57,431 nucleotides of DNA. It comes from Bacillota bacterium (GTDB taxonomy: Bacteria; Bacillota; UBA4882; UBA8346). The translations under genes and the position numbers were made by a program. The stretch spans positions 1 through 57,431 of the forward strand of contig JAEYRX010000052.1 in NCBI GenBank assembly GCA_023435225.1, in the 5' to 3' direction. This document shows positions 1 to 8,373 of the stretch, in pieces (within the stretch, counting starts at the first letter, position 1; the number at the start of each line of letters is the position of its first letter). The notes below the pieces were generated by a model that made no database searches, was not told where the DNA came from, and saw nothing but the letters and a program-made list of their open reading frames with translations.

Positions 1-24
1 GTTGCCTGTTGCCTGTTGCCTGGG
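1..24. repeat. CAGGCAA-type heptamer repeat, edge fragment
   Basis: The window opens with tandem 7-nt units (GTTGCCT) that are the reverse complement of the CAGGCAA units at 39683-39720. The left end lies outside the window, so this is probably one arm of an inverted-repeat element upstream of the LiaF-like gene. Confidence 0.6.
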
Positions 25-62
25 ATTCTATTCCCTAATTTTAATCGAAGGAGTTTGGAACG

Positions 63-764
63 ATGAGAAGACGGTTGATTCTTGGTTTATTGGTTATCAC
101 GATTGGAGTATTAATTCTTTTAAAAAATATGAATATTATTCAGGAGAGCATCGGCTCGTTGATTGCCGACTATTGGCCGATTATATTGATTTTATGGGGA
201 TTAAGTTTCATCTTTGAACGGACTGGAAGCGGCGGTAAGATAATCGGTAGCTTTATACTCTTATTAGGAGTATTATTTTTGGGTAGGAATCTAAACTGGT
301 TTTATGTAGATTTTTCTCTATGGCGGAAAGCTGTGTGGCCGGTATTGTTAATACTTGTCGGTATCGGGATTTTAACCCGCTCATTTTCCGAAGGTAAGTC
401 CCGCTTTGCGCTTATGGGCGGGATTGAAGAAAAAGAAGAATGGAGTCTTAACTCCGGGTCATACTGGGCGATGATGGGAAGTGTGGAATTGGATCTGCGA
501 AAGGCAGAGATCCCGGATGGAAAGACTAATTTGAATTTAAGCGCTTTAATGGGCGGTATCAAGGTGATTGTTCCCGCTGATTTGACAGTAGTTTGCGAAG
601 GGACCTCCATTCTTGGCGGGGTGGGTTTTTTTAATAAAGATAATGGTGGTATTATTGCCAATCTTCGGGCAGAGCAAGGAGATCCTAAGAACAGCCCTAA
701 GGTAGTACGGATTAGTTGCTTTGTCATGATGGGTGGGATTGAAGTTAGAGCAATTGATGTTTAA
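63..764 (+). CDS. LiaF-like membrane protein
   Basis: This 233-residue protein has four hydrophobic segments (about residues 4-22, 33-51, 60-78 and 88-105) followed by a soluble half (about 115-233). The soluble half has recurring short Met-Gly-Gly strands (LMGG, MMGS, LMGGIKV, MMGGIEV), as in the beta-repeat C-terminal domain of LiaF and related cell-wall-stress response proteins. Family members are membrane sensors or modulators that respond to envelope damage, often beside a two-component system; none is visible here because the window starts just upstream. The ATG is preceded by GGAG at a normal distance. The assignment rests on topology and the Gly-rich strand repeats, so the exact role is inferred. 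Confidence 0.7.
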   Translation: MRRRLILGLLVITIGVLILLKNMNIIQESIGSLIADYWPIILILWGLSFIFERTGSGGKIIGSFILLLGVLFLGRNLNWFYVDFSLWRKAVWPVLLILVGIGILTRSFSEGKSRFALMGGIEEKEEWSLNSGSYWAMMGSVELDLRKAEIPDGKTNLNLSALMGGIKVIVPADLTVVCEGTSILGGVGFFNKDNGGIIANLRAEQGDPKNSPKVVRISCFVMMGGIEVRAIDV

Positions 765-775
765 AAATCTTCAAT

Positions 776-945
776 TAGATAGGATTAACACGGATTTGAA
801 CGGATTATTATTTTATACTTTACATAGTTCAAACAATATAATCGAAGTCAATTAAAATTATTTTTAATTGTGAAACTCTTTTATTTATTATTTCTTTCCA
901 CGAAGTGGATAATAAAATCCTAAAAATCCGTGTTAATCCCGTCAA
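776..945. repeat. GGATTAACACGGAT inverted-repeat element
   Basis: The gap 765-1129 has no gene. It holds a left arm (776-805, with GGATTAACACGGATT) and a right arm (920-945, AATCCGTGTTAATCCCG) that are reverse complements. A small hairpin (CAATTAAAA / TTTTAATTG) lies between them near 848-872. The same arms recur at 33054-33078 and 48735-48838. Confidence 0.75.
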
Positions 946-1129
946 AATAAAAAATTTTTTTAGTTTTCAATCATTTTTCCTTAAAAATGACTATTTTTAA
1001 AGTTAAACTCAGAGTACTTTTTTACCGATATGATACATAATAACTTTCCTCAGACAATTTCATAGTTTTGAGGCTTTGCCTCGCTAACACGGAGGTTAGT
1101 TAAAATTAGTTCCAAGGAGGGGACGTTTA

Positions 1130-2194
1130 ATGAAAATTGTCGATTCTTCCATTTCTATGACCAGCCATCATACTCTTTCCAAAACTTCTCTAAAATTTGA
1201 TACCTCAAACTTCTGGACCGGTTTTGATCGCATACTTGATGAAAAAAATCAGCAAGTAAAAACAGAAAACGACTCCACTCAAAAAGTGCTTCCGGTTCAT
1301 ATTCATTTGACCGGATTGGTTCCTAAGGTTAAGATCGAAGGTCAATGGTATCGGGTGAAAGTTTTAAAGGAAGTTTCCGAGGTTGATCGGCAGAAGATGT
1401 TGATGCTTGAGCGTATTATTAATGCTTTAACCGGAAAAAGAGTACGCTTTAGGTTTCAACAATCACCAGGATATCTGGTGGCCCTGATACCTGAAAGTAA
1501 CAAGATTAATAAGGTAAATGATACGGTCTCTCAACCTAATTTCGGTATTAAGCATAACGAATATCAACGAGAGACTGAAGCGCTGTCATTTGTAGCGAGA
1601 GGTTTTTTTAAAACCGCTGACGGTAAGGAAGTTAACTTTACTACTGATTTCAATCTGAGCAGGGAGTTTGCCGCTCTAAATAATATAAATACTCAGACTG
1701 GAACTCCGATTGACCCGTTGATAATCAATTATGCCGGTCCGGCCGCCTCTCTGACCAACACTAAGTTTAGTTTTGATTTGGATACCGACGGCAAAGCGGA
1801 GCAGATATCTTTTGTCAATAACGGCAGCGGTTTTTTGGCCTTGGATAATAACGATAACGGCTTAATTGATGATGGTTCGGAGTTATTTGGCGTGAAGTCC
1901 GGGAACGGATTTAATGAGTTAGCCGCTTATGATCTTGATAAGAATAATTGGCTCGATGAAAATGATGATATTTTTGACCGTTTGCGGATTTGGACCAAAG
2001 ACCAAGATGGTAACGACAACCTATTCGCTTTGGGGCAAAAAGGAGTCGGGGCTATTTATCTTGGGAACATTGAAGCTCCATTTAGTTATAAGAACGAACA
2101 GAACCGGACCTTGGGAGAGAATCAGCGAGCCGGTCTTTTCGCCCGGGAAGACGGGATGGTGGGTACGATCCAGCAGGCGAATTTGATGGTGTGA
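1130..2194 (+). CDS. Asp-rich, calcium-binding-like conserved protein
   Basis: This 354-residue protein starts at an ATG behind a strong AAGGAGGGG site. It has no signal peptide or membrane segment. The central part (about residues 215-285) is rich in Asp/Asn loops of the DxDxDG type (LDTDGKAE, LDNNDNGLIDDGSELFG, YDLDKNNWLDENDDIFD), resembling EF-hand or dockerin-like calcium-binding loops. This region is typical of a conserved bacterial family in which SGFLALD, GSELFG and FDRLRIWTKD recur. Calcium binding is inferred from the Asp spacing. The function is unknown. It is transcribed alone and closed by the terminator at 2251-2280. Confidence 0.6.
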   Translation: MKIVDSSISMTSHHTLSKTSLKFDTSNFWTGFDRILDEKNQQVKTENDSTQKVLPVHIHLTGLVPKVKIEGQWYRVKVLKEVSEVDRQKMLMLERIINALTGKRVRFRFQQSPGYLVALIPESNKINKVNDTVSQPNFGIKHNEYQRETEALSFVARGFFKTADGKEVNFTTDFNLSREFAALNNINTQTGTPIDPLIINYAGPAASLTNTKFSFDLDTDGKAEQISFVNNGSGFLALDNNDNGLIDDGSELFGVKSGNGFNELAAYDLDKNNWLDENDDIFDRLRIWTKDQDGNDNLFALGQKGVGAIYLGNIEAPFSYKNEQNRTLGENQRAGLFAREDGMVGTIQQANLMV

Positions 2195-2200
2195 GAATTA

Positions 2201-2234
2201 TAATTGAGTAATTGAGAATGGAGAATTGAGAATT
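2201..2234. repeat. ATTGAGA heptamer repeat
   Basis: Four to five degenerate 7-nt units (ATTGAGA, ATTGAGT, ATGGAGA) lie between the stop codon and the terminator. The same family occurs at 8307-8336, 32536-32668 and 55002-55040. Confidence 0.6.
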
Positions 2235-2250
2235 AAAACCATTCTAGAGA

Positions 2251-2280
2251 AGCAGTCTTTGTGGGCTGCTTTTTCTTTTT
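2251..2280 (+). terminator. Rho-independent terminator
   Basis: AGCAGTC pairs with GGCTGCT around a short loop and is followed by TTTTTCTTTTT. It closes the 1130-2194 gene. Confidence 0.75.
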
Positions 2281-2387
2281 AGTAAATGGATTTTTGTAAT
2301 ATTTTGAAATAATTAGCAGGATACGGGAGATAAAGAGCGAAATTTGGTAATTAGTTATATCAATTATAGAGATAGGAGTGTGAAATT

Positions 2388-2924
2388 ATGAAAAAGTTGG
2401 TATTATTCATTTTTATGTTTTTGTTGCTTTTGTCACTGGTAGGTTGTTCAATTGAACCATCAAGTCCTGATGATACTCTTGTTATAGGACAGGTTACGAT
2501 AGAGGCAATTGGGCATCCAATATATGGGACATCAACATCGGTAAATGGAACTCATAAAAATAACATTACAATAACTTTTCAAAATATTATTACTTCTAAA
2601 GAATACCAAGTTACTACTAACAATTATGGTTTCTTTTATAAACGGGATTTAAAAGAAGGCAGTTATAATATGAAAAAATTTTATTTTAAAAATTATGATG
2701 GAAATAGATGGGCAGCTACCTGGAGAAATTTTCGAGATTTAATTATCAAAGTTGAACCGGGGAAAGTAATGAATGTAGGTTATCTATTATGGTATTCCAA
2801 TAAAGAAGAATCAAGTTATCGCATAACCCAAACCGGATCACCTGCAGAATTATATGATCTTTTCAAAACTAATTTTCCTACAAGCAAATGGCTTGAAAGG
2901 GAATGGGTGAACATTACTTTTTAG
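2388..2924 (+). CDS. Predicted lipoprotein
   Basis: This 178-residue protein has a lipoprotein signal: Lys2-Lys3, a hydrophobic core, then LVGC with the lipobox Cys at residue 20. The mature part is a small beta-rich domain (about 35-140) whose pattern (VIGQVTIEAIG, a Thr-rich stretch, YGFFYKRDLKEGSYN) resembles a carboxypeptidase-regulatory-like or CnaB-type sandwich. The C-terminus has a TNFP...EWVN motif that recurs loosely as TDFP...NWVN in the secreted protein at 5292-5990, so the two may be distant relatives. RBS GGAG. The function is unknown. Confidence 0.6.
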   Translation: MKKLVLFIFMFLLLLSLVGCSIEPSSPDDTLVIGQVTIEAIGHPIYGTSTSVNGTHKNNITITFQNIITSKEYQVTTNNYGFFYKRDLKEGSYNMKKFYFKNYDGNRWAATWRNFRDLIIKVEPGKVMNVGYLLWYSNKEESSYRITQTGSPAELYDLFKTNFPTSKWLEREWVNITF

Positions 2925-3021
2925 TTTCCATGATAATCTGAAAATTTGAGATTTATTATCCATTTATTAATGTGCTAAAAGCTATAAAACAAGAAATATT
3001 GAATAGAACGGAGGGAGATTG

Positions 3022-5031
3022 ATGATAGTTCGGTACAGAAATTTAGTATTTTCTTTGTTCATATTTATTATTATGTTAATACTAACAACCGCAGCATTCG
3101 GAGAGAATACCGATAATAATCTCTTCCCGCTTTGTGGAGTCACGCTTGGCAAAACAACTACTGACGAACTAGCCCAACTCGGGAGTAAATCGGAACAATA
3201 CAATTATTACATTATCAATTCCTTAAAATTTTGGGTAAAAAATAATATTGCATCTTCAGTCCTACTTACAAGAGGATATGAAAACATGCCTGAACAATGG
3301 CGAAACCTTGGATTTGCTTGGGAATTATCATATGATGAATGGATAACTTTATTGCGAAATTTAGGTTTTCAAGTTCGAATAACTAAGTTTCCCATCGTAA
3401 AAATAACTGGGTATCAATATACTATCAGCTATAATCCATACCAAACATTTGAAGCCGAATTTGATGCACTTAAGAAATCCGAATACCCGACAGTTTTAGA
3501 GTTTAAATTTAATTATTCCCGAGGGACTAAAACCACTTCAAAAGGCACTTTAAGCAGTATTAAAGCTACTTTTCAGCTAAAAACCACCGAGTTAGTTACA
3601 CAGGACTATTATGAAAATAAGGAAGAAGTTACTTTACCGGATAAAAAACGAAAAGCAATCGCCTATTCCGGGATTTTGGCGGAGCTTAATAATGAATATC
3701 ATGAAAGGTTGTCTACTATTGACATTACTCCGGACTTGGTTCAAAAATGTAAAGACCTCTTACTCCGGGATTGGGGAATTAAGAGCAGGGAGGACCTTTT
3801 AAAGACCTTGGATTCTTTGGATAAGGAAGGCCATTCGTTACGTTATAAGGAAATAATTAATATTTTGGACGAAAACCCCAGCTTATATGAAGAAGTAATC
3901 GCCCAAAAACATAACTATGATGATAATATTGTGAAACGTTTGTTCTTTGTCAGAAGAATGCGGAACGATATCGGTGATCGGACACTACGCGCTTGGGATT
4001 ACGGGAGGTTGATCTATTTATGCCGGGATGGTTACGCAATTGGCTTTTTAAGTGAGAAAGAAGCTTGGGAGCGAATTGAAAAAACCGCTGCTAAAATAGA
4101 AAAACTTTATTATTCCTGGGAGGATTATGGGGCGAGTTATATTATCGGTCGGATGTTCTGGGCGACAGCTAATAATGATGAAATTGATAGAGGTAATTGG
4201 GCTTCAGTTGCCATGAGCAAATTAATGTATACCAAAAATAGCGCTTGGAATTTACCTTGGGATAACAAGAGTTCTAAGAAAAAAAGTTGCCGTCCCCTCA
4301 CTATTGAAGATGCCCTTTATTGTCCTTCAAAAGAACACCATGCCTGGGAACTATTAACGGAAGGAAGAAAGTTATTACAAAACAAATTGCCTGATAAAGC
4401 ACTTATTGAGTTTAATAATATCATAAAGTTAAAACCAAGATTTTATAACACTATTTATCTTTATCGCGGAAACGCATATTTTGCCAAAGGTGATTACCGA
4501 AAAGCAATTAGTGACTATCAAAGGTTTTTAAAAGATAAACCGAAAGATTATTATGCTTCATTATATATTGCCGAAGCTTTTGAAAAAAACAATCAACCTG
4601 ATGAAGCACTCAGTCATTACCAGGAAGTTATAACCATCGACCCCAAAAATCCGGACGGGTATATTAGTTTAGGACGCTTTTACTTTACTCGAAAACAATA
4701 CCAGGATACAATTTTAACACTGGAAAAAGTGGAAAACCTTTTAACTGATCAGCAAACCAATAGCAACAACCGAATTAATGAATTATTAAATTATACCTTA
4801 TACCTCTTGGGAGCTGGTTATTATAATCTTCATTTCTATGATCAGGCGTTGCCATATTTTTTGCGGGCTTATGAATATTATAAGTCTTGGAGTGATTTAA
4901 ATTATTACATCGGTATATGCTATCTTAATAAATTCGTACCCGAAAACAACCAGGCAATTGAATACTTTAAAAGGGCCGAAATTCTTGGAGAAAAATTGCC
5001 GCAAGAAATTGTTGACTTAATAAATAAATGA
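3022..5031 (+). CDS. Secreted DUF1266-like and TPR protein
   Basis: About 669 residues. An N-terminal hydrophobic segment ending in TAAFGEN is a likely signal peptide. The middle (about residues 300-410) has the Trp/Tyr-rich pattern of DUF1266 proteins (RAWDYGRL, SEKEAWERI, SWEDYGASYIIGR). The C-terminal third (about 435-665) consists of tetratricopeptide repeats, as in AYFAKGDYRKAISDYQRFLK and AYEKNNQPDEAL-like units. TTG 3019 and ATG 3022 are both possible starts; ATG 3022 is better spaced from GGAGGG. The combination suggests an exported scaffolding protein, but no function can be assigned. Confidence 0.65.
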   Translation: MIVRYRNLVFSLFIFIIMLILTTAAFGENTDNNLFPLCGVTLGKTTTDELAQLGSKSEQYNYYIINSLKFWVKNNIASSVLLTRGYENMPEQWRNLGFAWELSYDEWITLLRNLGFQVRITKFPIVKITGYQYTISYNPYQTFEAEFDALKKSEYPTVLEFKFNYSRGTKTTSKGTLSSIKATFQLKTTELVTQDYYENKEEVTLPDKKRKAIAYSGILAELNNEYHERLSTIDITPDLVQKCKDLLLRDWGIKSREDLLKTLDSLDKEGHSLRYKEIINILDENPSLYEEVIAQKHNYDDNIVKRLFFVRRMRNDIGDRTLRAWDYGRLIYLCRDGYAIGFLSEKEAWERIEKTAAKIEKLYYSWEDYGASYIIGRMFWATANNDEIDRGNWASVAMSKLMYTKNSAWNLPWDNKSSKKKSCRPLTIEDALYCPSKEHHAWELLTEGRKLLQNKLPDKALIEFNNIIKLKPRFYNTIYLYRGNAYFAKGDYRKAISDYQRFLKDKPKDYYASLYIAEAFEKNNQPDEALSHYQEVITIDPKNPDGYISLGRFYFTRKQYQDTILTLEKVENLLTDQQTNSNNRINELLNYTLYLLGAGYYNLHFYDQALPYFLRAYEYYKSWSDLNYYIGICYLNKFVPENNQAIEYFKRAEILGEKLPQEIVDLINK

Positions 5032-5039
5032 GGAACATT

Positions 5040-5132
5040 TGAACACAATGTATCGATAGTGGCTTCTGGGATTCTCAATATATATTGTATTTAAAATTGA
5101 ATAAAGGTAATTATGAAACCCTCTTAAATAAC
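5040..5132. repeat. TTGATACAA/CTGGG structured element, degenerate copy
   Basis: In the 260-bp gap after the TPR gene, ACAATGTAT...GATAG...CTGGG...TATATATTGTATT and a trailing AATTATGAAACCCTCTTA match the element at 34293-34410. The right half is best conserved; the outer left arm is worn. Confidence 0.55.
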
Positions 5133-5291
5133 TACTTTGCAAGTATTTTCAAAGTTTTAATTATGTAATCCAATAAAAAAATTACCATTTTTTGCAGGAA
5201 AGTAATGTAGAGAATAGAATTAACAAATTAAACGTTAATTGGAAAAGTTGATATTGCAATCATGTAAAAACAATAAAACGGAGGCGTTTGA

Positions 5292-5990
5292 ATGAAAAAT
5301 AATTCAATAAAGATTTTTCGCTTAATAATAATGTTTGTTTTAGCATTTCTCTTAATTTCATCGGTTGTATCGGCGGAACAAATGAAATCAATTAAAAAGG
5401 ATAAAATCTCCTCCAAAGCCCAGTCGGTTGTATTCGGCAGAGTTCGGATAGTTTTCTGCCCAGGCTTCAGTCCTTCGGGGAAAAGTTGTAAACTTTATTT
5501 ATGGGATTATGCCAGTAAGAGGTTACCGAGCGTTACGTTTAGCGCTAACTCAAGTTACCGGATAAAATCAGAAGAGGAAAGCGGTTATGATATCCCATTT
5601 TATGCCGAGGCTCAAACCGGAGGTTATATTTTTGGTTATTGCGGTTTGGAGATTCAAAATTATTTGTTATCTGATATTGAAAGTACCGCTAATTTTATTG
5701 GTAATGGTAGTCTTACCGGAGTTGGTTTTAACATACTAAAAGCGTGTAAAATCCCTGCCGATAGTCTTGTTTATTTAGGGGTAATTGAGATAAAAATGGA
5801 TAGAATTTATTTCGAAGACAATAAAGTTAAGACAGATGAAACTACCAATATAATTTTTGATGATTATGAAAATGATCTGAAGAATTTCCAGACCGATTTT
5901 CCTCAATTATATGAGCGATTTAAAGATAACATCGTTATGGCAAATTGGGTTAATTTAAAAAACAAATCCGAAGATACATCCGGAGAATAA
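5292..5990 (+). CDS. Secreted protein of unknown function
   Basis: This 232-residue protein has a classic signal peptide (Lys-rich start, hydrophobic core, VVSAEQ near residue 30). The mature domain is beta-rich with Cys at several positions (FCPGF, KSCKLY, GYCGLE, KACKIP), and could form disulphides outside the cytoplasm. The C-terminal TDFP...NWVN motif loosely matches that of the lipoprotein at 2388-2924. The ATG follows CGGAGGCG. It is followed by the strong terminator at 6016-6060. I do not recognise the family. Confidence 0.55.
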   Translation: MKNNSIKIFRLIIMFVLAFLLISSVVSAEQMKSIKKDKISSKAQSVVFGRVRIVFCPGFSPSGKSCKLYLWDYASKRLPSVTFSANSSYRIKSEEESGYDIPFYAEAQTGGYIFGYCGLEIQNYLLSDIESTANFIGNGSLTGVGFNILKACKIPADSLVYLGVIEIKMDRIYFEDNKVKTDETTNIIFDDYENDLKNFQTDFPQLYERFKDNIVMANWVNLKNKSEDTSGE

Positions 5991-6015
5991 ATACTATTGA
6001 GCTAAATATTAAGGC

Positions 6016-6060
6016 AAAAAAGAAAGATCGTGCCGGTAATTACGATCTTTCTTTTTTATT
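6016..6060 (+). terminator. Strong Rho-independent terminator
   Basis: A perfect 16-bp stem (AAAAAAGAAAGATCGT with its complement at 6042-6057) encloses a 10-nt loop. The A and T tracts make it potentially bidirectional. Confidence 0.85.
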
Positions 6061-6146
6061 GCGTTTTGGAAATAAAATGGCTAAATAACTCTTGGAAAAT
6101 ATCCGATAATGTCAGAAAGGGAAGATTGGACATTGGAGGATTATGG

Positions 6147-6791
6147 ATGCATTGTGCAAAATGTGGCGCAAACTTAGCCGAAGAAGATTTTGTTTGCCCT
6201 AAGTGTGGTTATCTTGAAGAGATTGCTGCTATTGCTAAATTCAAGACGGCAAAATCAAAAGCAAATATAATGGATTTTAATTACGCCGGATTTTGGCGAC
6301 GTGGCGCTGCAATAACTCTTGATTTTTTAATTATTATTTTAATGGTGTTACTATTTGCGGTGATAATTGGCGGGATAGTATTGCTTATGTCCTTTCTTAG
6401 CAAACGGCATTTAGATCTTCATATTATCCAGTCATTTGCCGGGGGATTCGGAGTAGCCTTTAGTATTGCATTGGTTTGGGCATATTATACCGGGTCGGAA
6501 AGTTCAAGCTACCAGGCTACTTATGGAAAAAGAATTATGCATATTTATGTCACTGATAAAAATGGTGATCCTATAACCTTTTTACGGGCCAATCTAAGAT
6601 TTTGGACCAAAATTATTTCTACGGTTCTTTTACTGGCCGGTTTTTGGATGGTTTTCCTTAATAAAAAAAGACGGGCGCTTCATGATATTATAGCCGGCGC
6701 CCTGGTTTTGGAGAAAAAGAAAGCAAAAGCTACTAAATTAGCTAAAGAACAAAAAGAACAAGTTGGCGCCGAATCAGCTAAGTCTAATTAA
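6147..6791 (+). CDS. Zinc-ribbon RDD-family membrane protein
   Basis: This 214-residue protein begins with a zinc ribbon (Cys3, Cys6, Cys17, Cys20) and continues with an RDD domain (about 45-190). The Arg-rich entry (FWRRGAAITLDFLI) is followed by three hydrophobic segments (about 55-80, 98-118, 165-182) and the closing RRALHDIIAGALVL. RDD proteins are small integral membrane proteins, in some cases linked to ion transport or membrane stress. The ATG at 6147 is chosen because GGAGG lies 7 bases upstream; a longer frame from 6030 would begin inside the preceding terminator. The Lys-rich C-terminus is cytoplasmic. Confidence 0.75.
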   Translation: MHCAKCGANLAEEDFVCPKCGYLEEIAAIAKFKTAKSKANIMDFNYAGFWRRGAAITLDFLIIILMVLLFAVIIGGIVLLMSFLSKRHLDLHIIQSFAGGFGVAFSIALVWAYYTGSESSSYQATYGKRIMHIYVTDKNGDPITFLRANLRFWTKIISTVLLLAGFWMVFLNKKRRALHDIIAGALVLEKKKAKATKLAKEQKEQVGAESAKSN

Positions 6792-6813
6792 AAAACAATA
6801 ATTATAAACGCTG

Positions 6814-6881
6814 AGACACTGAGGGCACAGAGTTTTTGGTATAATACTTTCTCTGTGGTCTTGCCGTATCTTAGTGTCTCC
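6814..6881. repeat. CACAGAGACACTGAG inverted-repeat element
   Basis: The left arm GCTGAGACACTGAGGGCACAG (6820-6840) and a right arm CTCTGTGG...TTAGTGTCTC form an imperfect hairpin between the convergent RDD and tcdA genes. It may serve as a shared 3' stem-loop. Relatives lie at 44685-44800 and 51721-51752. Confidence 0.65.
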
Positions 6882-6889
6882 GTATTGAA

Positions 6890-7672
6890 TTATTTATACT
6901 TAATCAAATCCCGGATGACTTCACCCGCCATTATCAGACCGGATATGGGCGGAAGGTAGGAGGTGCTTCCGGGAATTTTTTTGCGTTTGGTACAATTCCA
7001 ATTTTGATCTTCACTGTCACGATGGGGGCAGATGCATCCGCCTTTATAAGTTACGGCTTCAGCTTTGGTCTCTGCCGGAGTTTCGGTTGAGTATACTACC
7101 TTGACTCCATCATTGATACCTTTTTCTCGTAAAGCTTTCCGGACTGATTTAGCTAGCGGACAAGTATGAGTCTTGCTGATATCGTCTACTCGAAAAGATA
7201 AGGGGTCAAATTTGTTACCGGTTCCCATTGAAGAGATGACCGGAATTCCATTTTCTTTACAGTAAACAATTAAGTCGACTTTAGACCAGACGGTATCAAT
7301 AGCATCGACTACATAAGAGATCCGGCCATGCAAGATTGTGTCCAGATTGGCTGCGGTAACAAATTCTTTCCAGGTTACTACTACTGCTTCCGGATTGATG
7401 GCTTTTACCCGTTCTTCCATAGCCTCCACTTTTGGCCGGCCGTAATTTCCAACTAAGGCATGGATCTGCCGGTTAGTATTGGTTAAACAAATATCGTCGA
7501 AATCCACTAAAATCAACCAGCCAACTCCGGCTCTGGCTAAAGCTTCAACCGTATATGACCCGACTCCTCCAAGGCCAATAACGGCAACTCTGGCCAGATT
7601 TAATTTTTCCAGACCATCTTTACCTATCAGTAATTCGGTTCTACTAAACCGGTGTTGGTGATTCTCAGTCAT
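6890..7672 (-). CDS. tcdA: tRNA threonylcarbamoyladenosine dehydratase
   Basis: This 260-residue protein is an E1-like enzyme of the ThiF/MoeB/TcdA group. TcdA uses ATP to cyclise t6A at position 37 of ANN-decoding tRNAs to ct6A. Visible features are the N-terminal HRFSRTELLIG, the nucleotide-binding GLGGVGS (residues 33-39), the acidic strand LVDFDD, the Arg-bearing NTNRQIHAL, VVDAIDTVWSKVDL and the C-terminal SYLPPISGLIMAGEVIRDLI. These match TcdA/YgdL rather than MoeB or ThiF, which carry zinc-binding CxxC pairs in different places. The length is normal. It is transcribed alone, opposite to its neighbours. Confidence 0.9.
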   Translation of the reverse strand: MTENHQHRFSRTELLIGKDGLEKLNLARVAVIGLGGVGSYTVEALARAGVGWLILVDFDDICLTNTNRQIHALVGNYGRPKVEAMEERVKAINPEAVVVTWKEFVTAANLDTILHGRISYVVDAIDTVWSKVDLIVYCKENGIPVISSMGTGNKFDPLSFRVDDISKTHTCPLAKSVRKALREKGINDGVKVVYSTETPAETKAEAVTYKGGCICPHRDSEDQNWNCTKRKKIPGSTSYLPPISGLIMAGEVIRDLIKYK

Positions 7673-7847
7673 TATTCAGCCCCCAAAACTTATTTTTCCA
7701 CTGTTTCGATAAGATTCCAAAAAATCCTTTTAAAATAACCTCTTTATTATAATGCATTTCCCGATTTTTAAAGCAAATAATACAACTTTTGCATCTATAT
7801 TTTAATGTAGTAAAATCTAGGTGCGAAAGTTGAATAATTAATTACAC

Positions 7848-7877
7848 TTGACTTTCAATTAAATAAAAATATATAAT
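7848..7877 (+). promoter_or_regulatory. Promoter of the arsR/P-type ATPase operon
   Basis: A -35 TTGACT (7848-7853) is separated by 18 bp from a perfect -10 TATAAT (7872-7877). The -10 overlaps the start of the palindromic operator. Confidence 0.8.
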
Positions 7878-7901
7878 CAATTAAACAATTGTTTAATTGA
7901 T
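7876..7901. promoter_or_regulatory. Perfect 26-bp palindromic ArsR-family operator
   Basis: The half-site ATCAATTAAACAA is followed directly by its reverse complement. It covers the last bases of the -10 box and the expected start site. ArsR/SmtB repressors bind such AT-rich dyads and leave when metal binds, so autorepression is the simple reading. Confidence 0.8.
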
Positions 7902-7922
7902 TTGCAAATAAAATAGCTTGGA

Positions 7923-8303
7923 GTGATAAACATTAGCGAAAAAGAAACCAATTCCGGTAGAAACAAAGACTTATGTGATAGTTTTTGTCCCACCGAACAA
8001 GTAGAAACTTTGAGAGAAAAAATTATAGAAGTATCAGGACTCTCAGAGTTATTTAAAGTATTGGGAGATGAGACCCGGACTAAAATTTTATACCTGCTGG
8101 CTCATGAACGACTTTGCGTCTGTGATATTGCAACGGTTTTGGAGATGAGTCTGCCGGCGGTTTCACATCATTTGCGTTTGTTGAAAGCTTTTCGATTAGT
8201 GAAAAATCAACGCGAAGGTAAGATGGTTTATTATTCTCTTAATGATGAACATATACTAAATATAATTCGTCAAGCTCAAGAGCATTTTGCGGAAGGACGG
8301 TAA
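7923..8303 (+). CDS. ArsR/SmtB-family metal-sensing repressor
   Basis: This 126-residue winged-helix repressor carries two metal-site signatures. The alpha-3 site LCVCD (Cys65, Cys67, Asp68) is the CadC/ArsR-type thiolate site, and N-terminal Cys18 and Cys22 could complete it. The alpha-5 site has Asp108, His110, His121 and Glu124, with the DxH...H..E spacing of SmtB/CzrA zinc sensors. The recognition helix is SLPAVSHHLRLLK. It lies 70 bp before the P-type ATPase and behind the palindrome at 7876-7901, so it very likely controls both genes. The start is uncertain: GTG 7923 almost touches GGAG, while an ATT at 7932 is better spaced. Confidence 0.88.
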   Translation: MINISEKETNSGRNKDLCDSFCPTEQVETLREKIIEVSGLSELFKVLGDETRTKILYLLAHERLCVCDIATVLEMSLPAVSHHLRLLKAFRLVKNQREGKMVYYSLNDEHILNIIRQAQEHFAEGR

Positions 8304-8306
8304 AGG

Positions 8307-8336
8307 CAATTGAGAATTGAGAATGGAGAATTGAAA
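8307..8336. repeat. ATTGAGA heptamer repeat
   Basis: CAATTGAGAATTGAGAATGG and following units repeat with a 7-nt period between the repressor and ATPase genes. It is nearly identical to 2201-2234. Confidence 0.6.
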
Positions 8337-8373
8337 CCTTTAAATTTCAGGATAAATGTGAAAGGTCAGAGAC

